From contig NMRB01000086.1 in the NCBI GenBank assembly GCA_002633025.1, forward strand, positions 160,405 through 224,404: a stretch of DNA of 64,000 nucleotides, in the 5' to 3' direction. The stretch comes from Notospermus geniculatus. Taxonomy: Eukaryota; Nemertea; Pilidiophora; Heteronemertea; Lineidae. A model generated the notes under the pieces. The model ran no database searches. It was not told the DNA's origin and saw only the letters and a program-made list of their open reading frames with translations. Positions 55,900-64,000 of this stretch are shown in pieces; within the stretch, counting starts at the first letter, position 1; every line of letters starts with the position of its first letter. The position numbers and the translations under genes were made by a program.

Positions 55900-57200
55900 A
55901 ATTGCCCATTCGCCCAATATTGTCTATTGGGCCAAGTTAGGGCTCATGGCCTTCGACTCAATATTCCAGAAGACCAATATGTAGTATGAGGCCTGACCCT
56001 GGTAATCCTTGGAAACTGATGACTCAGCAAATCATAGAAAAACCTCTATCATTATCTTCAATCAGCTGAACATCAAGCAACAGTCCAGCCTCCGCTCACG
56101 ACCATCTCCTGTCGATACATCAAGAAGTCAACCTCAATCCTGACCTTGTCTGTCCGATGATGCTACAAGCAAATTAATCTTGATCAATCAACATCCAAAT
56201 CTGATTGGTTGATTTTCCACTGTCTTAAACCAATAAAAAAAAAATTCCGTGGTCCGTGTATTTGTTCACCAAATTAGATCCCGGAATCGACAAAAACTAA
56301 ATATTTGTGAGTTTGACATGACAACTGGAGCTCTAATCGATGTTATGTCTGTGCCGGACCGCTTTTTGACGTTGCCGTATTGATGTACGAGACAACTACA
56401 TCAGTCAGCCATGATTGGCTGTTTAGCATTTGACTGTTGCATCGTGGGTTATCTTGAGTTGCGCCTGTTGCATGTTTAGTCATTGTCGGCAAAATTACTC
56501 ATCTTTTTCATCATCTTTTGAAGTTAATTGAGCGAGATTTTGTCAGCTGTGAGTGACCTTGGCCCTGACCTTGACATGTGACCTTGTAATCATCAGTGGG
56601 GCTGTCAGTGAAATGGTGGCTTAATTAAATTGGACTGAGCAAATTTTGATATTTTGACCATTTTCCCACCAATCACATTTGGAGATACATGTAACTGCCT
56701 TTTGCCATTGCAGTGCAGACATGTAAAATGGACTCTGAAGGAAGGTCACACCCTACGGGAGCCTTTGGCAACAATTTCGATGAATATTTTCTAAAACAAC
56801 CAAGTCCAATTCAACTGTCAATCATATCAATGATAGAGACTTGAAAACACCAGGATGTCACCTTGAAAATGACCCCCACAAGGTTCATCCCATTCAAGCC
56901 CATCAAATGTCCATTTGGCCCATCAAAGACCACAAAAGACATACGGCAAATTGAATTCCTAAAGTGCTCAGAACTGCGGGGTCTGATGTCCAGATATTGA
57001 AAGAATAACAATCTCGAATGAATCACTGGCTGTTCACAGGATGTTTTTCTATGTTCGGAGGTCAGGAACTTCTAACTTGCTTCGAAATTTGCCCACAGGC
57101 CTGGGGTTTTAGGCTTTGTGGTGCCTTCATTCATGTCATTGTCCTTTAGGCTTCTTGTTGTGGGACCTCTGCATGGACAATGTTATTATAAGGGAACTCC
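55900..57200. other. Unique non-coding DNA
   Basis: 56170-56420 includes CCAAT-type and homeodomain-like words (CAAATTAATCTTGATCAATC, GATTGGTTGATT). An exon-like 25-nt interval before CAGCT|GTGAGTG at 56547 is too weak to call. No repeat recognised. Confidence 0.35.
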
Positions 57201-58150
57201 CACCTCTCACATGGTGCTCTGGAGTCAGGATGGCAGCTTTCTATTGGTGACCTCTCTCACATGGGGTTCATGAGTCAGGAGGACACCTTTCACGTGGGGT
57301 TCTGGAGTCAGGAGGACACCTCTCTCTTGGTGACCTCACTCTTGGCGTTCTCAAGTCAGGAGGACACCTCTCTGTTGGTGACCTCTCACGTGGGGTTCTG
57401 GAGTCAGGATGACACCTCTCTGTTGGTGACCTCTCACGTGGGGGTCTGGAGTCAGAAGGGCACCTCTCTCTTGGTGACCTTACTCTTGGGGTTCTCAAGT
57501 CAGGAGGACACCTCTCTGTTGGTGACCTCTCACATGGGTTCTGGAGTCAGGATGACACCTCTGTTGGTGACCTCTCACGTGGGGTTCTGGAGTCAGGAGG
57601 GCACCTCTCTGTTGGTGACCTCTCACGTGGGGTTCTGGAGTCAGGAGGGCACCTCTCTGTTGGTGACCTCTCACGTGGGGTTCTGGAGTCAGGAGGGCAC
57701 CTCTCTGTTGGTGACCTCTCACGTGGGGTTCTGGAGTCAGGAGGGCACCTCTCTGTTGGTGACCTCTCACGTGGGGTTCTGGAGTCAGGAGGGCACCTCT
57801 CTGTTGGTGACCTCTCACGTGGGGTTCTGGAGTCAGGAGGGCACCTCTCTGTTGGTGACCTCTCACGTGAGGTTCTGGAGTCAGATGGGCACCTCTCTGT
57901 TGGTGACCTCTCACGTGATGTTCTGGAGTCAGAAGGGCACCTCTCTGTTGGTGACCTCTCACATGGGGTTCTGGAGTCAGGAGGACACCTCTGTCTTGGT
58001 GACCTTTCATATGGGGCTCTGGATCAGGAGGGCACTTCTCTCTTGGTGACCTCTCACGTGGGGTTCTGGAGTCAGGATGACACCTCTCTCACGTGGAGTT
58101 CTGGAGTCAGGAGGGCACCTCGTTATTGGTGACCTCTCACGTGGGGTTCA
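57201..58150. repeat. 48-bp minisatellite, ~20 units, E-box in most units
   Basis: TGGTGACC recurs every 48 bp from 57613 to 57901, and five successive units there are identical by eye. Other units vary in length and sequence. Most units contain TCTCACGTGGGG, that is the E-box CACGTG, and GGTGACCT, whose reverse holds the nuclear-receptor half-site AGGTCA. Since 48 is a multiple of 3, frames persist on both strands (262 plus codons of SQEGTSLLVTSHVGFW, 171 minus codons of HVRGHQQRGALLTPEP). Frames on both strands are a property of the repeat; coding is not supported. Confidence 0.95.
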
Positions 58151-58994
58151 TCTTCACCAGATTGAACAGTAGATAACCATGAGTTAATCAGTTAGATTCA
58201 TAATAGAGTTACATTTTACATGGGACAATCTCATTAGACTGTCCTGTGATGCTGGCCCTGATACCGCAGCAGATGTCACAGTTAAAATTGTATATTTCAT
58301 TAAGTCCATTCATTCTATCAAGTGCAACCAGGGGTCAGTTAGTTGTCAATTTCAGATCTTGTGTTAGCAAAAACGAGATCTTCGCACGGAAATAATTTCA
58401 TACTCATCTGCTGCAAGGAGAGGTCAATTGCATGTCAATTTCAATCCTCTCATATACCGGGATTCAAGTACATACTGGGATTCAAGCTGTTGGATATAGG
58501 GCCTAGTACATTTCATTCACCTTTGAGACCTTTGAGACTGATTTGTAAGACTGAGGAAATTGGCAATATTTCCTAATGTCAGAGTCAAAGGGTTAATAGC
58601 ACTTTCTCTGGCTTGTCAATTTCAACAAGCACTTTAAATTCCCTATCGTCAATGGACCAAAAACAGCATCCCCATCTTCCAGCCCCATTGGGAATCACCA
58701 CATGAGTAAACGGTCTTCCGATGAAGTTGAAATGAACTCGCGCAATCCCCGCAGAAGTTCGATGCAAATTTTCGCGTAATTCATCATCATTACCACATCG
58801 CCCTGATTGGAAGTGACAAACTACGGAAATCCAAACTAGCGCAATCACATAAAACGATACGATCGTCTAAATGCAATTCAAAAGCTATGAATTAATTGTC
58901 GCTCAAATGACTAATCTGGCTTCGTTAGTTGTTGCTCCTAGCGTCGGAATGAATAATATTCCACCGTAGAGTATTCGACTTTCCTTGTTTCTAG
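58151..58994. other. Unique DNA; one secretory-looking minus frame
   Basis: The minus frame 58585-58848 (87 codons) opens MIALVWISVVCHFQSGRCG, resembling a signal peptide, followed by a mixed hydrophilic stretch. It has no splice or promoter support and no recognised homologue; treated as chance. Confidence 0.25.
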
Positions 58995-59054
58995 TTTGAG
59001 TTACGACCCCGAGGATGTTTTCTTGAACAAGTGTCTGGATCAGTCAGATTCTTG
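58995..59054 (+). CDS. Candidate internal exon, 60 nt
   Basis: The acceptor ACTTTCCTTGTTTCTAG is good and the donor is TTG|GTGAGTCTG. Length is a multiple of three. Two frames are open. In the frame matching the 44207-44278 candidate (one base, codons, two bases; phase 2-2) it reads LSYDPEDVFLNKCLDQSDS, an acidic, protein-like peptide; the other reads FELRPRGCFLEQVSGSVRFL. No family recognised. It shares strand with both recursive-splice candidates. Chance remains a serious alternative. Confidence 0.28.
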
Positions 59055-59095
59055 GTGAGTCTGTGTGGAATATCTTGAAACATTGACCGGGAGGT

Positions 59096-59147
59096 TAAAG
59101 GTGCTGCTATACGTGAGAATTTTCTGACGCAAGTTGGTAAGCATAGC
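59096..59147 (+). mobile_element. MITE-C end fragment
   Basis: AAAGGTGCTGCTATACGTGAG with GACGCAAGTTGG resembles the left end of the 48.9-kb MITE units. Confidence 0.4.
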
Positions 59148-59603
59148 CCCAAAGATGCATTCTTTCCAAAGACTTCCTTTAGTTGAACCAAACGTCCCAG
59201 TAGCATGTCTAATCTATGATTTTCATCGCAAACTTTCACTGGCTCCAATACTCCTAAACATAATCTCATTCATTGATATATTGAAAAACTCTATTGAACT
59301 GTATCAGGTCGAAGTATTTCGATTCGGAGGCTGCCTGATCATCCATTCGAAGCAATCAGCTCCACAGAGGCAAATTGAGATCAGATCTGAGATTATGTCC
59401 CGGCTCATTCCGACTACAATCATCCTAACCATTGCTTTGATAAATGAACCCTGCAATTGTTCTTGAGGTGAGGCTGAATTGGATGAAATGAGGAGAGTGT
59501 GCAACAGTTGTGAGAAAAATGGCCGAGTTCTTGGAATCATGGTGGATTATGTCTTGATAGTTGACTCCCTTGGTGTTGAAGGCTACGGAGCTGTCAGAGT
59601 CAG
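59148..59603. other. Unique non-coding DNA
   Basis: A 110-codon plus frame (59134-59466) stops two bases before a GAG|GTGAGG donor-like word and has no acceptor or family signature. Confidence 0.35.
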
Positions 59604-59720
59604 GCTGCCAGAGTGGCATAGTGGAGCAACTGCCAGTGTGGCATAGTGGAGCAATGGTGCCTGTCACTCCTGAGGTTCCAGGTTGGACCCATTCTTCATG
59701 TGATAGAGAAGATGACTCTT
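59604..59720 (+). mobile_element. SINE-A with duplicated head
   Basis: TGCCAGAGTGGCATAGTGGA is immediately repeated as TGCCAGTGTGGCATAGTGGA (33-bp spacing). Then come CCTGTCACTCCTGAGGTTCC, AGGTTGGACCC and TTCATGTGATAGAGAAGATG. The A-box region is therefore doubled, and the 3' end is missing. Confidence 0.8.
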
Positions 59721-59737
59721 TTACATATAAAGCGTGA

Positions 59738-59863
59738 TTCATTGGTGCACGGATCCGGTCCGTTTCCAGTCGTTTTCCCATAGTTTTCCGGATACGACAA
59801 CACTGAAGTCCATTTGATTGATTTTTTTGGACCTGAATTGGACAAAATCCGTGTGCCAATGAA
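59738..59863. mobile_element. 126-bp foldback element
   Basis: TTCATTGGTGCACGGAT at the left and ATCCGTGTGCCAATGAA at the right are inverted, with weaker inner matches (CCGGTCCGTTTCCA / TTGGACAAA). It follows closely on the truncated SINE-A. Confidence 0.7.
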
Positions 59864-62800
59864 CCCCGTACTTCTCTGCGCACTCTGGCAAAATCAAGGC
59901 GCCAAGACGCTGTATATTCTCAGTGCAGTTCTTGCTGCTGATTGGTCAAGCAATCGCACAGTATGCGTCATGTATGTGCATCCCGCTGAGTGCACCCCTA
60001 CCATGCAGACGACACTGACCATATGATAGATGATAGATTCTGAAGAAATTGACACATATACAACAAGAAATCGACTGTGAATGTCCTACTTGATATGTTT
60101 TCCAAAAAAATCAAATGACAAAATTGTCATGTCCAATAAGTCTAACATATCGCAGCGGAATATGAACTGATAGACAGAGTCTGTTGGGATCCATCTTTTA
60201 AAAAATCATCAAGCAAATTTGAATTCTTTATGATGTTCCATAGTTTGGTAATGGTAAACGGTCTTCGGTTGCCGTCGGTTCTGGGGGAAAAGAAGAAACT
60301 GCTATGCATAAAATAGTGTTCTGAATGTATCAAGTTGTGCAGGGAGGGAATGGTGGTGTTTTTGTGTATTCTGTGCTTGGTTACTGCATTGCGAAAGAAG
60401 TGAATTGCAGACAGCTTTGTGATTTAAAGGGATAGTCCTCTGGTAGTTTTGTTTAAACTGACTGTTGATTGCTATTCAACTTTGAATACATCTCTGCGAT
60501 AAGCGATTACTTTTGCTGGAGTGGGTCACAAATTGCTAGTAATATGGCACTGCAATGAGGAACCCACTTGACTTCTTATCCCGATAGGGTGGCACTTCAA
60601 GGGGTTATACTGAAGACATTAAAAACGAGGGAATGCAGTGCAAAAATCTGGCACAATGAACTTTTGGAGTTGACTTCCAGAAAATTTCCCTCAATCATAC
60701 TTCTGTGCAATGCGGATACTCGCTATTGACGACTTAGAATGATACCTATAAATATACCAAAAAGTTTACCATCTCAAATACCAACTTTCTGACAAATTAT
60801 TGAAAGCTTTTAAAAACTTTACTTCAAAGAAGACATTTTGAAATCACCGTCATCAAATTGCTATTCGTGGAATGCAGCATGACGCCGAGGTAAAAAATAT
60901 TACGTATATATCTGTTCGGATGTTTTTTCAGCTGGTGGAAATTGCTTCTGTTGGGAAAAATTGAAATACATTTGGCTTGAGGTTTACCAGTGATGTCAAT
61001 GAGGAACCTGCAAATTGTTGCCACCAGGAGGTGCTGTGATTGGTTGTAGTCTTTTTCGATGTTTCTTCTTTGTTACTCTGTGTCAAGGACGTCATGATGC
61101 ATCCTTTTTGCACTGCTTTCCTGTGTTTTTAACATCTTTGGTACAACTACTCGCAGCGCCACAAAGTCGAGTGACTTCCTCATTAAAAAGCCCCATTGTA
61201 CCCATGCGGTCCATTTTGACCAGTCTGACACCATTGTTGCTTTTCAAAGAAACCAAAACCGCCATCAACAGCAGATATTTACCAAGTTTCGAGATTTAAT
61301 CGTTGGATTGCGGATGACTCAAAATCCTGTTTATCATTTCATGATCCAACGAATCATTTCATTCTGTGGAATATCGCGGCATTATCACCAGTTGCACCAA
61401 GGGTCGTGACGATCACAGTTTAATCTTAATGGAATCTTTGTGATCTTGAGTGATGATGGACAGACCCCTGACCTCTTTGTTAAGATGGCTGTGATTGGTC
61501 AACATTCGTTAATCACGCAGATGATTGGCTGTGCAACAAGTTGAACTGGGAGAGGCTGGGGTCGGTGGGATGCAGATGATACTGGTGTGGATGACGCCAT
61601 GCTGTCCAGCCCAGCGTTTTTTGATGCTGACCCCGACGTCAGGCGTCATTCTGTGAAAGTTGGCCTGTTATCTGTGTCAATACCTGCTGATCAAATGAAA
61701 CTTCCACTGCGTCAACTTGGCTGCTTAGGTTACGTTTTGTTCCTGCCACCTTCAACTGGCCTCTGTCATCCTTTGACTGTTGAAAATGTTCCAGCCCTCT
61801 CCTGAAATCTGATAGTACCCATGTACACTTCTGTCCCTTAGCATGTCTTAGACTGGACCCCTGGCGAATGAAACACTACAACCTTTGAAATATGGTACTA
61901 CCCTTGTCAATTTTATCCCTTGCCATGGCCTCTGCACCCCTGAATATTCGGACACTGGCCTTCTTCTCAAATTTGATACTACCCTGGCCAGTTCTGTCCC
62001 TTTCCATTCATACCCTAACCATAGCGAGCAAGGAGGTCCTTTATCACGCGTACGGGAGGATATCCCTTCTCTATAGCTGGGAGATTAATCCTCGGACCAA
62101 GAGATTTCGGCGAGGGGCTCAACAGAGAGTCGACGTACGCTTTGAATGAACGACCGTCAACGCGATGTGAAAATTGGAAATTGCCAGACACGGTTCCATC
62201 CTTTTGAATCGTATTCTCTGAAGTCTTACAAGCGAGCGTCTCGGCGAGGAATTCCTTGTAGGATATCCTGGCAACTAGAATGAGAAGATTAAAGCGCGAC
62301 TTCGATCGACGTATATTGAATGGTGCCGCGTGCCTTTATCTCTGATTTCCCCAGCGAAGATCCCTCGACTGACAAGGGGCTCGTTTTGTGTGTATCTTTT
62401 GTTCATTATTGTGCGATTCGGATAGCCATCTCAACGATGAGCGAGGTTTTAATGATGCTGGAGCGTTCGTCTTTCACAGCGTTGCATGTCATCGTGTACG
62501 GTAGCGTCATGGTACGAACATTGACGATATAGATTTTCAACGTCATTAGCCCTGAAAGTTGGCTAATTTGCAAGTAATCGAATTCCACCGTGACTTTAAA
62601 GTTCCATCTCTATCAATATTTTGGATAATCTCTCATCATCTGGCGTCTTATTCCTTCGGGGTATTGCATGGCACCATGGAAATCAAGTTTGGCGTATCGG
62701 TTTTCAACACCATAGTTCGGTTATCAGCGTACTCGCTTCTCGCAATAGGCCCCCTGCTGGGTGTCAATTGTGACTTGATTCTGAAATCGTGTCATTGGTT

Positions 62801-63013
62801 GTGGCACTGCCCTCATATCCCTCATCACGAAATTGTGTGCTGACTTCTAAACGTGTAATACCCCAGCAAGTATTAAGGGAGCTTGTCCAAAATAATTGCC
62901 AAAATAATCGTCAGAAATTCACCGATAAATTGCCGAAAGTTTCCCAGCTGCTCAAAGGAATTGTGTAGTGCAGCACTAGAGTGCCCTATGTCGGTGCGCC
63001 ACCTATATGTTTA
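59864..63013. other. Longest unique stretch; no gene recognised
   Basis: No repeat family, tandem array or supported exon over about 3.1 kb. Plus-strand frames up to about 95 codons (61015-61299, 62559-62843) lack splice support. The block 61300-61560 has several GATTGGT / ATCATTTCATGATCC words, and 62150-62560 is CpG-richer than its surroundings. The absence of TEs is itself unusual for this window. Confidence 0.4.
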
Positions 63014-63140
63014 CAGTGTTTCCACCAGGGGGATGGGGGATATCCCCCCTTAAAAAGTGAAAATTTGTGTTTTTGACCAAGAATTCTCTTGAATTTTCTC
63101 TTTATCCCCCCCCTCAAAATAATTCCTGGCGGAAACACTG
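63014..63140 (-). mobile_element. CAGTG-ended MITE (hAT-like), copy 2, 127 bp
   Basis: CAGTGTTTCCACCAGG and CCTGGCGGAAACACTG are the terminal inverted repeats. Read on minus, the interior GAATTCTTGGTCAAAAACAC matches the 24563 copy almost word for word. No target duplication is obvious. Confidence 0.86.
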
Positions 63141-63528
63141 TTGTGAAGAAATACCAAAGATTTTTCATGGAGGCTTCAATGACACTCCCTTGCACATCAA
63201 CCTTGGATCCCGAGTTAACGAGGGTGACCCTCGGTCATCAGGACTTGCTTCTTTGTAATTAGCATGAACTAGCAATAACTACCTTGTAGTTTGCATGATG
63301 ACAGGGCAGGGTGGCTTGTCATTACTCATTGTCTTGTAATGTTTGGCAGGAAAATGACCGTGTAACAACCGATTGATATGATGGCCGCATCTTGTAAATG
63401 AGTGGGTGGCGATCAGTGAGAGTCTTTAAAGGGGACATCCATCAATGTGTTATCGACTGACAGAAAGAGCAACATGCTTTCTGGTTTGTTTGGATGTTCC
63501 CCGCAGTGACATCAGCGCTTCCCTAGAC
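63141..63528. other. Unique non-coding DNA
   Basis: No feature recognised. Confidence 0.35.
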
Positions 63529-63724
63529 AATGGGCGACTACTGCCATTCGAGGCCTCCTCTCAGTCGTCCTAGAACGTCACAGATTTTGATGTCCCAGAC
63601 TTAGCCATGGCCTCCACATCGTGGATGAAATCGTGGCGTGCATTTCTTCTCTGTGACGTCAAATGCCATGACGATATAGGCCACTAACTGCTGGTGGCCT
63701 CTAATGGCAGTGAAGTCTCCCATT
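63529..63724. mobile_element. MITE, family S, copy 2
   Basis: The left end AATGGGCGACTACTGCCATTC with GAGGCCTCCTCTCAG is mirrored by GGTGGCCTCTAATGGCAGTG with AAGTCTCCCATT at the right. The interior CTCTGTGACGTCAAATG matches the copy at 16957. About 196 bp against 135 bp for copy 1. Confidence 0.75.
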
Positions 63725-64000
63725 TAAGAAATCGTCGACCAGGGCTGTGTTAGCATAGGGACAGGGAGCAAAGTGCCCCCAAATGTGACCGAATAATGTG
63801 TTATCATGCAGATTTTGGCTTTAGTCAATGGCCCCCAGTGGCTTTTCAAAGTAAAAACTGAACAGAATTGTTTTCAGCATCACCAAAATGATACGTCTCT
63901 CGTAATCATTGACACTTTTATTTTTCTGTGTCACAGAAAGTTTCGTAAACACTTCCTTAATCCTTTAATCCTTCTTCACCTTGATTCAATAACACGACAA

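Noticed and set aside
57261-58049. Long frames on both strands (262 and 171 codons) as a repetitive protein gene
   Set aside because: The 48-bp period is a multiple of three, so a stop-free unit stays open indefinitely on any strand where it is open. No splice sites, start context or domain support it.
58585-58848. 87-codon minus frame with a signal-peptide-like start as a secreted protein
   Set aside because: Length is expected by chance, there is no recognised family, and no splice sites or promoter are on that strand nearby.

Overview
This is a window of animal nuclear DNA, AT-leaning and almost certainly from a marine invertebrate. It has no prokaryote-style packed genes, no operons, no rRNA and no bona fide tRNA gene. 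It is mostly short non-autonomous transposons, tRNA-derived SINEs and minisatellites set in unique intron-like or intergenic DNA. The organism call is inference. A Helentron/pearl/DINE-1-type element (32710-33873) and AGCTCACC palindromic elements fit bivalves, echinoderms, hemichordates and other marine invertebrates. Scattered TAGGCCTA-type words (for example near 12500, 31800, 54530) lean weakly to an echinoderm-like deuterostome. No autonomous transposase or reverse transcriptase gene was recognised. Two single Ns occur, at 17015 and 50375.

Layout: 0-8 kb holds three copies of a ~255-bp tRNA-derived SINE (SINE-B) and a foldback element. At 8.6-9.7 kb lies a striking 59-bp minisatellite open in all three plus frames, with a good splice acceptor at its left edge and a good donor at its right. 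10.9-19.1 kb carries foldback elements and MITEs (including a near-perfect 127-bp palindrome) and two G-quadruplex-capable tracts. 19-29 kb is mostly unique DNA with more SINEs, a CAGTG-ended MITE and small tandem repeats. 29-34 kb holds a further MITE and the composite Helentron-like element. 34-47 kb has several copies of a second tRNA-SINE (SINE-A), a tandem duplication containing it, and more minisatellites. 48.8-51.4 kb is a ~1.1-kb direct duplication carrying a MITE array, whose second copy starts right at the N. 53-58 kb has 27-bp and 48-bp minisatellites and a SINE split by a small foldback. The rest to 64 kb is mostly unique, with second copies of two MITE families near the end.

No protein-coding gene can be named. 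The best transcription signals are all on the plus strand: two juxtaposed splice acceptor/donor sites (polypyrimidine-CAG|GTAAGT at 30175/30176 and 55505/55506), the structure of recursive splice sites in very long introns; and candidate short exons at 44207-44278 and 58995-59054 that share a reading phase, plus the minisatellite interval 8632-9763. Read together, a plausible but unproven view is that much of the window is the interior of a long plus-strand gene. Nearly all other ORFs have the size and composition expected by chance or are by-products of tandem repeats.
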